Source: Pelagophyceae sp. CCMP2097
Taxonomy: Eukaryota > Sar > Pelagophyceae
Reading direction: 5' to 3'
NCBI GenBank assembly: GCA_026770575.1
Contig: MU657549.1
Span: 9,826 to 40,536, forward strand
DNA length: 30,711 bases
Shown here: one piece after another, positions 10,522 to 19,313 of the stretch
Layout: every line of letters starts with the position of its first letter
Numbering within the stretch: position 1 is the stretch's first letter
Notes under the pieces: generated by a model
Seen by the model: the letters and a program-made list of their open reading frames with translations, nothing else
Databases searched by the model: none
What the model was told of the DNA's origin: nothing
Translations under genes and position numbers: made by a program

Positions 10522-10869
10522 GCCGACCCGGCGCGGACGCGCGCGCGCGGCCCGGGTCGAAAAATTAGAAGGTGCCCGAATTAGCGATAAGAATTGTTGG
10601 ATGACCCACCTCGCGACCCTGGCGGCCTGCGGCCGCTGGCAGGGTCGGTTCGAGTTTGCTCCACGGAGGCGGCGTGTGCGCTGGAGATGGTTGTTCGGGG
10701 CTCGTTTAAAATGGAATTCGTCCGGTGCAAAAGGTTTGGAGTGCGGCTGCTCGCGATGGTCTCGGGTGCTCTGGTTCATGTGTCGGTCTGTTCGTGGTGT
10801 TCGTGGGTCGAGCCGTGCGGCCGCGACCCGGCGAGCAGCGCGCGCGGCGCGGCCGGCGCGGGGCCTCGT
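10522..10869. other. short intergenic region; no gene seen
   Basis: 348 bases lie between the stop of the HMG-box gene and the start of the unknown protein, both on the minus strand. Open frames here are in-frame extensions of neighbouring genes without conserved character. It includes the promoter and 5' UTR of the downstream unknown gene. Confidence 0.6.
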
Positions 10870-13800
10870 CTACATGGTGACGATGTCGCCGACGACGGCC
10901 TCGGGCGTCGCGCCGGCGGCGGCGGCGGCGCCCATGGTCGTCTGGGGCGCGCACTCCAGCTTGGAGGCGTCGTCGTCGGACTCGGACGACGAGGCGGACT
11001 CGGACAGCGACGACGTCGTCGCCGTCGAGGTCCGCCCGGCCTTGCGCTGCTTGTCCTTCCTCGGCTGCTTGTCCTTCCGCGTCTTCGGCATGACGGCGGA
11101 GTACGCCGCCGCCGTGGCCGTCGGCGGCGCCTCGCCGTCGTCGCAGTCGTCGTCCGAGAGGAGCGCCAGGCTCACCGCCGGCAGCCTCTTCTTCTTCGGC
11201 GGCGGCGCTGGCTTCTTCGCGGCCGGCTTGCGCTTGCTCGCCGCGGGCTCCTACGTGCATCGTCTTCGGCGATTCGACTCGGGGGCGGGCGAAACGCGCC
11301 GTCGTCTTGTAGTCGTCGTCGTCGTCGTCGTAGCCGCCGTCGTCGTCCAGCGGCGCCGCTTTCCGCTTCTTCGGGCCGCTGAGCTCGTCGCGCGCCGCTG
11401 CCATGCGCTCCTGCGTCTTGAGGCCCTCGAGGATCGGGTCGCCGAGGCGCCGCAGCTTGGTCAGGCGGATGCTGGCGCGCGTCTTGTCGTGGTTCATCAC
11501 GAGCGTGCCGGTAATGTCGCACCTGCGCGGGCGCACGGTCCGAGATTGGAACGGCGGGCCTCCGGTACGGCGGCGCGCCGACGCACGATCCGTAGTGCGA
11601 CGTGCCCGAGCCGGCGAGGGTTCCCGAGTCGTCGTCGACGAGCTCGAGGCGGAGCTGGTCGGACCGGATCACGTTGGGGCCCCAAACGATCGGGTCGTCG
11701 AAGAACGCACCCTTCAGCCGGAAGTGGCCCGGCGGCGCCTCGACGACCTACCGCCTGACGCGTCTACGAAGACCCAGAGCGGCCGCGGCCCGCCCTTTGG
11801 CGGACGGGGCCCTTTGGCGGCGGACGGCGACGCACACTATACTTGAACTTTTGAGCGTGCGCCGTCTCCAAAAAGTCCGCCGAGTACCTACGCGCCGCTC
11901 GCCGTTGCGCGCCGCCCGCCCAGTCCACGGCCGCTCACGCCCAGACGCCCTCGGCCTCTGCGCCGTCGGCAAATGTTTGGCCGCGCTTGGTTCGAATCTG
12001 GCCGCGCAGGTGGCAGAGCACGCGCAGCTCGTCCGCGCTCAGCGAGGTGCGCCTACGGTGGGCCTTCGGGGCGGCGGCGGTGGCCCGGGGGACTGTCCAC
12101 GCACGCGAAGTCAGAGGTGGCAAAGGCGTTTGCGCCGTCGTCGCGCTCGTCTCGCTTTTTCTTCGCAGCCGCCTTGGCCGTCGCCGACAGCGGCGGCCGC
12201 CCCGGGCGCTTCGCCGCGACCGCCACGGCCGTCGAACCGCCCGCGCAGAGCGGCGGCCCGGCCGCCTTCTTCGCCGCGGCCGCCTTCGCCGCGGCCACCT
12301 TCTTCGTCTTTGCGTCCGACGAGCCGTCCGACGAGTCGTCCGACAAGTCGTCCGAGCCGGACACCGCCGGCTTCTTCTGTGCGGCCTTCTTCTTGCCCTT
12401 CGCGCCGCCTATCACCGCAGTGATCGCAGGGCGCCCGCGGCGGGGCTGCGACGCCACGGCAAGAGCCTCACCCTCGTCCTCTCCCTCGTCGTCGTCGGGC
12501 GTGTTGCCGTCGCCCTCGGCCAGCAGCGTCGCCTTGTACGCCGCGAGCGCGACCGTGTAGGCGTCCTTCTCCACCTTGGCCGCCTCGATGTACGGCGCCT
12601 TCTCCTCCTCGGAAAGCTCCTTCCACAGCGCGCCAATCTTCTTCGAGATGTCGCCCATGGTCAGCGACGAGTCCTCGGCGAGCACCTCGGGCCCTGCAGA
12701 AGCCGAGTCGGGGGGGGGGCGCCGAATCCGTCGGAAGCCAAAGTCCTGTGGTCCCGCGGCGCTCTCGAGCGAGCAAGACTCACGCTTCGCCATGGAGAAG
12801 TGGATGTACGACGACTTGGGGCCCTTGGGCGCGTTGGGGTCCTTAGGCTTCTTCGCCTTGTCGAGCTTGCGCTTCTTGCCGCTCGGCTCGTCGTCGTCGT
12901 CGTCGCCGTGCGCGTTGGGTCCCTTCTTCTTCTTCTTCGCCTTCTCGGACTTGCGCTTCTTGCCTTTCGGCTTGTCGTCGTCGTCGTCGTCGTCGCCGCC
13001 GCACGACTGTCGTTTGGCCTTCTTCTTGGACTTTTCTTCCTCGTCCGAGGAGTCGTCTGAGGAGTCGTCCGAGGAGTCGTCCGAGCTAGACGCCTTCTTC
13101 TTCTTCTTCTTCGCAGCGGCATTCTCGGAAGCCTTCTTCTTCTTGCCCTTCGCCCCGCCTTTCCCCGCAGTGATCGTAGGGCGGCCGCCGCGGTCCAACG
13201 AGGTCGGGGCAGGCGCCTCACCCTCGTCCTCGGTCTCGTCGACGTAGTCGCCGCCGCCCTCGGCCAGCAGCGTCGCCTTGTATGCCGCGAGCGCGACTGT
13301 GTAGGCGTCCTTCTCCACCTTGGCCGCCTCGATGTACGGCGCCTTCTCCTCCTCAGAGAGCTCCTTCCACAGCGCGCCGATCTTCTTCAAGATTTCGCCC
13401 ATGCCCAGCGACGAGTCCTCGGCGACGACCTCGGGCCCTGCAGAGGCCGAGTCCGTCGGAAGCACGTCGCCAAAGTCCCGTGGGTCGCGCGGCGCGGTCC
13501 CGCGCCGCTCTCGAGCGAGCAAGACTCACGCTTCGCCATGGAGAAGTGGACGAACGACGTCTTGGGCCCCTTGGGCGCGTTGGGGTCTTTCTTCTTCGTC
13601 TTTGCCTTGTCGGGCTTGCGCTTCTTGCCGCTCGGCTCGTCGTTGTCGTCGTCGCCGCGCGCCCGCTGCTTGGGCTTCTTCTTCGACTTCTCTTCCTCGT
13701 CCGAGGAGTCGTCCGAGGAGTCGTCCGAGGAGTCCGAGGAGGAGTCTGAGGAGGAGTCCGAGCTGGACGCCGCCGCCTTCTTCGCAGCGGCCTTCTTGGA

Positions 13801-15104
13801 AGCCTTCTTCTTCTTGCTCTTCGCCCCGCCTATCACCGCAACGTGGGGCGGCCGCGGCTGCAACGAGGTCGCGGCAAGCGACGCACCTTCGTCGTCCTCG
13901 TTGCCGCCGCCCTCGGCCGGCAGCGTCGCCTTGTACGCCGCGAGCACGACCGCGTAGGCGTCCTCCTCCACCTTGGCCGCCTCGATGTACGGCGTCTTTT
14001 CCTCCTCGGAGAGCTCCTTCCAAAGCGCGCCAATCTTCTTCGAGATGTCGCCCATGCCCAGCGACGAGTCCTCGGCAAGCACCCCGGGTCCTACGGGCGC
14101 CGCGTCGGGGACCACCGAGCCCGTCGGAAGGCCCGCGCGCGCCGCGCGCCCTCTCGAGCTTTGCAAGACTCACGGTTCGCCATGGAGAAGTGCATGTACG
14201 ACGTCTTGGGCCCCTTTGGCGCGTTGGGGTCCTTCTTCTTCTTCGCCTCGGGCTTGCGCTTCTTGCCTTTCGGCTCATCGTCGTCGTCGTCGGTGTCGTC
14301 GCCTTCGCGCGCGTTGGAGCTCTTCTTCTTTTTCGCCTTGGCCTCGGGCTTGCGCTTCTTGCCTTTCGGCTCGTCGTCGTCGTCGTCGTCGGTGTCGTCG
14401 CCGCCGCGCGCGTTGGAGTCCCTCTTCTTCTTCTTCGCCTTTTCAGACTTGCGCTTCTTGCCGCTTGGCTCGTCGTCCTCGTCCTCGTCCTCGTCCTCGC
14501 GCGCCTGATGCTTGGACTTCTTCTTCTCAGACTTTTTGTGCTTCTTGCCGCTCGGCTCCTCCTCCTCCTCCTCCTCCTCCTCGCTACCGCGCGCCCGCTG
14601 CTTGGGCTTCTTCTCGGGCTTCTTCGCCGCCGCATCGTCGCCTAGCCACCGGCTCCGTGGCGATCCCCGGGAGCCTCGCGGCGGCGAGTGCGGGCGCGCG
14701 AGAGACTCACCGTCGTGCTGCTTCTCCCGCGTCGTGGCCTCGGGCCGCTTCGCCTGCTCCGGCGCGCGCGGCGCCTGCGCGGTGCCGCGGTCGTCGCCCG
14801 GCGAGGCGGCGCTTCGGGCCAACTGTCGAAGATTGCGACGCCGGATCGGTACGCCCTTCGCCGGCGCGTCGTCGGCGTCCTCGCCGCGCCTCTGCGGCGA
14901 CTTTTCGACCGAATTGCGCTCGAGGTCGCCCTTGAGGTCGCCGAGGAGCCCCCGGAGGCCGCTGCCGGCCTCGCTCACGTCGTCGTCGCCGCCTGCGAAA
15001 GATCGTCGCAGTCGAGCCGGCGGCGCAAACGAAGCCGGCGCACCCAGGTCCAACTGCGTCTCTGGCTCGTCGTCGACGAGCGGCCCGCACTCCGTCACCG
15101 CCAT
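10870..15104 (-). CDS. triple HMG-box nuclear protein with a novel C-terminal domain
   Basis: Ten exons (15104-14711, 14641-14174, 14090-13530, 13437-12784, 12693-12105, 12052-11939, 11887-11836, 11747-11569, 11522-11300, 11250-10870) join in phase to about 1204 residues. Three HMG boxes begin DPNAPKGPK at residues about 269, 456 and 674; each is split at the same codon of MA(K/N)R-P by a related GTGAGTCTTGC intron and ends in ALWKELSEEEK, then YIEAAKVE. The boxes bend DNA in chromatin proteins. They are separated by Lys/acidic/Ser linkers with KGKKRK basic patches, likely nuclear localisation signals. A distinct domain (about 889-1070: LSADELRVLCHLRGQIRTKRG, GHFRLKGAFFDDPIVWGPN) matches no family I know. 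The last junction uses a GC donor (11299) and is the weakest. Confidence 0.8.
12468..14200 (-). repeat. tandem exon-intron-exon triplication encoding the HMG boxes
   Basis: Three units, with box introns at 14173-14091, 13529-13438 and 12783-12694, repeat the same arrangement: the first 20 box residues, an intron, and the remaining 50 residues followed by a basic/acidic linker. The second and third introns are alignable over almost their full length (shared GTGAGTCTTGCTCGCTCGAG, GGACTTTGG, CTTCCGACGGA), and box halves are close to identical. The spacing is 644 and 746 bases. This indicates unequal duplication of genomic DNA including introns. Confidence 0.9.
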
Positions 15105-16203
15105 CGCGCCGCGCTCGACCTAGCAACGGCGAGAACACTTCGCGGACCGATCCGAGAATCCGGGATCCGAGGTCACGAGTCCGTACGGTTCTCTTAATTT
15201 TCTCTTTCTTAAAAATGTTTAGGCGACAGGAACAAAGGTCACGCGTTGGACGCGCGGAAGGGACTGCCGAGGGGACTTCAGTGGCAGCGTGTCGAGGCCG
15301 TCGCGCTCAAGGTGGCCGAGCAGCTTTGCGGCCCGACAAAAGCAGGACGACAGCCAGGTCAAGTGGCGGACGGTCTCGGGCGCGAAAAACGCCCGGCGAG
15401 ACGGCCAAACGACGCCGTGATTGGATGCGCCCTGCTCCGCCGCGGTCATCTGGGTCGGTCGAGGAAAGAGTGATTACTATCGAGAGCGACAACCTGCCTC
15501 GTCTCACACAAAGACTTCCAAGAACGTCGTCGTCCAAAACTCTGCAGTCAAAGATCGAGTCGAAGACGCACGATGGCGTCCATTGAAGCCGTGCGTCCCC
15601 CGTCCACGCCTCGACGTCGCTCGGGCCGCGTCTTCCGCGTCGCAGGCCGCCGCGGCATGCAAAGTCCACAAGCACTTTGCAAGGAAGCGTCGAACGTCGT
15701 CCAGCACTCTGCTGTCACGGATCGAAGCGAAGCGGCACACGATGGCGCTTCCTTAATACCGTGCGGCCTCGGTCGGCCGAGCTGCATCGTCCGTCTCTCG
15801 CAGCCCGCCGCGGCAGCCCAGGACTCCTCGGACACCGACAATCACCGTCCGTCGAACGTCGCCGCCCGTCACTCTGCAGCTGAGGATCGATGCGCCGCAC
15901 GACGGTGCCTCCTCTCGAAACCATGCGCCCCCATCCGCCCAGGACACCGAAGCACCCACCAAGCCTGACAAAGCCGCCTCGGACGTTACCCTCGCTGGCT
16001 GTGGATCAAAGCACCGCCAATGGATGATGCGGCGCACCAGCAATTCTAAGCAGGCGTCTTTCGAGCCTTGGTGCCGCTGCTGGGGCTCGAGCGGCGTCGA
16101 AGTCTCTCCGGGCACGTGATCAAACTCGAGCGACGAGGGACGTGTGGGAACCAAGCTTCGGCGGCAAAAAAGTAAATTAGTTATGGGACTCAAGCGGAAT
16201 CTC
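15105..16203. other. gene-poor interval with decayed tandem repeat
   Basis: 1.1 kb separates the HMG-box gene from the methyltransferase-like gene. The first 110 bases, with AT-rich CTTAATTTTCTCTTTCTTAAAAATG at 15193-15217, probably hold the HMG gene promoter. The centre contains three diverged repeats (described separately). Open frames of 60-130 codons exist on both strands, but none resembles a known family. Confidence 0.6.
15521..15990. repeat. three diverged copies of a roughly 165-base tandem repeat
   Basis: Copies start near 15521, 15691 and 15853. Shared blocks are GAACGTCG(T/C), a pyrimidine-rich gap, ACTCTGC(A/T)G, (A/G)GATCGA, and GCAC(A)CGA(T/C)GG(C/T)G(T/C). The period is close to 55 codons, and in one frame the copies read NVVVQNSAVKDR, NVVQHSAVTDR and NVAARHSAAEDR. 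Substitutions and frame breaks are many, so this looks like a decayed repeat-protein gene or an ageing satellite. Similar relics (SIFDCRVLDD, SIRDSRVLDD) appear on the other strand. Confidence 0.6.
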
Positions 16204-17602
16204 CTAGTCCTCCCCGGGCCGGATCTCGGCGGCCACGCTCCGGCCGCGCCGTACTTTTGTCGGCGTCGACGGCGCCGTGACGGGGACCACGACGGGCGCG
16301 TCGATGAAAAAAGTGTGCGCGTGGTAGTTTTCGCCCGAGCCTACGGCAGGCGAGTGTGGGAGCCGCGCGCCGGTCCAGTATTGGACGGTGGTCCAGTGCG
16401 TCGGAGAATTACCTGCGAGGGAGACGAGGTCGTCGAAGGCGAGCGTCGCGGCGCAGCCGCGTTCCGCGAGGAAGTCGATGACGGACTGAACAGAGCCGAA
16501 ATCCTTCTTAATCGGGCCTGAGGATGCGCGTGACCGCGCGAGGCAAGCTCGAAGGGAAGCTCGAGGGGGGCTCCGGCCGAGGAGCCCATTCGCCGTCTCC
16601 CGGGAGCGCCGGGAACGCGCCGCCGCCCGGGGGCGCGCGTCAGGAAGACGCGGGGCACGCACCGACGGTGACGAAGGAGCGCACGCTGGTGGAGTTCGCG
16701 ATGGCGCCGAGGAGCGCCTCCTTGGCCTCGACGTTGAAGCCGTGCCACACGGCCGTTAATACCACGTCCTCGCGCTCCGCCGCAGTCGTCTCAAAGACCT
16801 CGGCGAGCCAGGCCTAGCGTGCAAGCGTGCGGCTGCATCGGGCGCCGAAGGACCGTTGCCCCGCGGCGGGAAGCGCACCTCGACGGTGTCGCCGTCCAGG
16901 TCGCAAATGTCGCAGTCGCACTTGAGCTCCGCGCGCGCGTTCTCGGGCAGGCCGATGGCGGCGCGCACCTTGAGGACCATGGCGTCGAACTTGGTCGTCA
17001 GCGACGCGCCGGCGACTTCCAGGCCGAACCTGCGTGCGACGCTCGAAAGACGGACGAAAGTCGCGGGGTCGGCGCGAGTCCGGCGCGGGCGGCCCAGGGG
17101 CGCCGCGCACGTATAGACTCACGTCCGCGCGGCGCCCTTGGCCAGCGCGCCGAGCATGACCTTGCCGTCCGCTGCGCCGACGTCGACGTGCGTCCGCCCC
17201 GCGAGGGGCACGCGGTCCAGCATGCGCTCCAGCGACTTGTTCGTCAAAGTGCCGTACCTAGACGCGTCCGAATTCAAACTCGCCGCGCGCGAGAGGCGAA
17301 GTGCACTGAATAGGGACAAGCGCCGACGCGACTGTTTAGTGCCTTTCGAGTCCATGCGCGGCGTATAGGGCCCCGCGGCCGGCTACACGGCGAGGGCCTT
17401 TGCCAACCGTCCGCCCCCGGGGGCCGCGTCCAAGGAGGCGTCTATAGGGTTGCGCGGGACACGGTTCAAACAGGCCGACGCCGTCGTGGCCGAGGCCGGG
17501 CTGGAACTTTGTGAAGACGGACATCGTCTGCGCCCAGTCGGTGCGCGGCGCCACCTCGCGCCGCAGCTTCTTCTTGGGCGACGGCGTGCAGACGGCGGCC
17601 AT
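16204..17602 (-). CDS. class I SAM-dependent methyltransferase-like protein
   Basis: Five exons (17602-17463, 17257-17123, 17029-16879, 16813-16663, 16517-16204) give 296 residues; the introns are 205, 93, 65 and 145 bases. Residues 47-79 read YGTLTNKSLERMLDRVPLAG, then HVDVGAADGK (71-79), the glycine-rich SAM-binding motif I of Rossmann methyltransferases such as Dot1-like proteins. FGLEVAGASLTTKFDAM follows as the acidic second strand, and VVLTAVWHGFNVEAKEALLGA matches the post-motif strand and helix. The C-terminal part contains THWTTVQYWTG and ends in a basic tail. There is no signal peptide; the N-terminus is Lys/Arg-rich (PKKKLRRE), possibly nuclear. The substrate is unknown. The gene diverges from the next one with 106 bases between starts. 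Confidence 0.75.
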
Positions 17603-17708
17603 AGTTTTCTTCGCCTCTCCGAAGAGCCTCAGAGTGCAACGGGCCTTTTGCTAATTTTTTGCTCTGCAACGTCGGGAGAGCTCGCGCCCATCTTCTGAAC
17701 ACGTCATT
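17603..17708. promoter_or_regulatory. shared promoter between methyltransferase-like gene (-) and unknown gene (+)
   Basis: Only 106 bases separate the two divergent start codons, so both promoters must lie here or overlap coding sequence. The interval has an AT-rich stretch, CTAATTTTTTGC at 17651-17662, and no clear TATA box. If the second gene starts at Met 17793 instead, the interval is 190 bases. Confidence 0.45.
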
Positions 17709-18383
17709 TTGGCGATAACTTCGAGCTCGAGGAACCGTGACGCGCCCCCCTCCTTTCGCGCACCGTCGCGCGTCCAGGCGTCCGCCGGCGCGATGCCGTC
17801 CGTCTCGGCGAAGCGGCCGCTGCTGACCAAGGCGGAGTTTGAGTGCGGGGTCACCCTGGCGGATAAGCACCAGCCGTCGGAGCAGGAGCTGCTGGACGAC
17901 GTCGCCGACTTCTTCGGGCACAACCAAGCTTTGGTGGCGCGCTGCGGCGCCGCCTTTGATCGCGCCGGCGCCGCCAGGCGCTTCGCCGCGCTGCACAAGC
18001 ACTACTACTTTGGCTCCCCGCTCGAGGGCTCAGACCCGCCGGGCCGCACCGTCGCCCGCCTCGGCCCGCCTCGGACGTGGAGTGGCCGCGACGTGCTGAA
18101 CTGCGCCGACGCCGCGCTCCTCGGCGAGGCCGCGCGCCAGCGGCTCCGCGACGAGGAGCTGTACGACGCCGACCGGCTGGACGCCGAGTCGCCGGTCCAG
18201 TTCCTCGACAACGACGACATCGCCGAAGTCCTCTCGCAGGGCGCCGAATCCGGCGGGCCGGGCCTCGAGGTGCGCCCGCGTCTGTCGCGGGTGGGACGTC
18301 ACTGATGCCACTAGGACGCGGTTTTCATGTTGGCCGTCAACTACGTCAAAGGTAGCAACCGATCCTGCTCGAGGCAGGCCTAG
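17709..18383 (+). CDS. unknown acidic alpha-helical protein
   Basis: Exons 17709-18269 and 18315-18383 join in phase 0 across a 45-base GT-AG intron and give about 209 residues. A second in-frame Met at 17793 is followed by better-ordered sequence and may be the true start. The visible parts are ADKHQPSEQELLDDVADFFGHNQALVARC, FAALHKHYYFGSPLEG, and a segment rich in Asp/Glu/Leu (EAARQRLRDEELYDADRL, FLDNDDIAEVLSQG); exon 2 adds DAVFMLAVNYVKG. I see no signal peptide, membrane span or catalytic motif and do not recognise the family. The 3' end is uncertain: a GTAGC donor at 18352 could lead to a further exon. Confidence 0.55.
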
Positions 18384-18941
18384 GCGCCCTGCAAAGACGA
18401 AAGACTCTATTGGACGATCCGAGCGCCCCTGCCTTTGTGACTGTGAGAGCGCCGCGGTCGGCGCAGCGCTGATGTACATAAATTCGACTACTCTTTTCTC
18501 GGCTTTGATCATCGCCCAACTTCGGAGAGCTCCAGACTCCCATCCCCTCCCCGCCTTGGCCCCCACTGAGGGTTGGGACGGGGATCGGCGACGCCCCCTA
18601 CGGGCGCCTCGTCCGTCTTAGACACGTGGAGCAATCAATCGGGCCGGCCACCAAGGTCGACGGCACAGAGTCGTGCCCGCTCCACGACGCGTCGCTTCGT
18701 CTACCGGGGAGCGCCGTTCCAGGGTGGTACAAACAGACGATGTTATTACCAGATGTGCGGAGCCTCCTTCGCTGCTCTGATTCTGCCGGGGGGGCGCCGG
18801 GTCCAGGCGCGCCCTATATCGGCGTCGTGCCGTCCGGGCTGAGGCGCGAGTCTGCGCCGTCGCGCCGCCCGGAAGTGCGTGCCGCCGCCGCACGTCTCGT
18901 GCGCCGGCGCCGCCTCGGCGGCCGCGCGCCGCGCGCCGGGC
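18384..18941. other. intergenic region between convergent genes; no gene seen
   Basis: 558 bases lie between the 3' end of the unknown plus-strand gene and the stop of the minus-strand 71-residue gene. It may contain an extra 3' exon of the former. Long overlapping open frames on both strands are GC-driven and show no conserved motif. No repeat or RNA gene is evident. Confidence 0.5.
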
Positions 18942-19157
18942 TTAGTTGTCGGCCGGCGGGGCTTCTTCTCGCCCCACTGGCCGTTTGGGCGGCTCGCGCG
19001 GCACGCGCTGGACGCCGATGGTCTTGCCGCCGATGGAGCCGAGCGCGCCGACGAGGGCCATGCCAATAAGCCAAGGACCCATGCCTCCGAAAAACTTGCC
19101 CCCCGACACCCGCAGGCCGCTGAAGAATATCGTCGCCTCGGCCCGCGTGAACGCCAT
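18942..19157 (-). CDS. 71-residue single-span membrane protein
   Basis: A single exon encodes 71 residues. After a short N-terminus (MAFTRAEATIFFSGLRVSGGKFF) comes a glycine-rich hydrophobic helix, GPWLIGMALVGALGSIGG, then a basic Pro-rich tail (KTIGVQRVPREPPKRP) ending at PPADN. Size, single span and basic flanks resemble accessory subunits of mitochondrial respiratory complexes, but I cannot assign one; that is inference only. It has clear hydrophobic periodicity and starts 156 bases from the divergent CEP76 start, which supports it as a gene. Confidence 0.6.
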   Translation of the reverse strand: MAFTRAEATIFFSGLRVSGGKFFGGMGPWLIGMALVGALGSIGGKTIGVQRVPREPPKRPVGREEAPPADN

Positions 19158-19313
19158 TGCTGCCCAAGCGCCCCGCGGTCCCGCGGGCGTAGAGGTCGGA
19201 AGGACGCGGACGTCGACGGAAGGTGTCGTGCACGTTTATCCGACGAACTTTTAGCGATATAAACGGATCGGCGGTGTTCGAAAACGTCGAGCCTCCTTTG
19301 GAGCGCGCACGGG
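19158..19313. promoter_or_regulatory. shared promoter between small membrane protein (-) and CEP76 (+)
   Basis: 156 bases separate the divergent starts. A TATA-like GATATAAA lies at 19256-19263, about 51 bases before the CEP76 ATG. Assignment to either gene is inferred. Confidence 0.45.

Noticed and set aside
10457..11758. A 433-codon open frame on the plus strand
   Set aside because: It is antisense to the HMG-box gene; runs of Val, Arg and Ala reflect the GAC/GAG-rich coding strand, and the minus-strand exons explain the region.
13320..14645. A 441-codon plus-strand frame with Leu/Val runs resembling membrane segments
   Set aside because: It is the complement of acidic and lysine-rich linkers between the HMG boxes and has no conserved motif.
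18352..18383. A third exon of the unknown plus-strand gene after a 26-32-base intron
   Set aside because: The implied intron is too short; the in-frame stop at 18381-18383 is used in the model, though a longer intron cannot be excluded.
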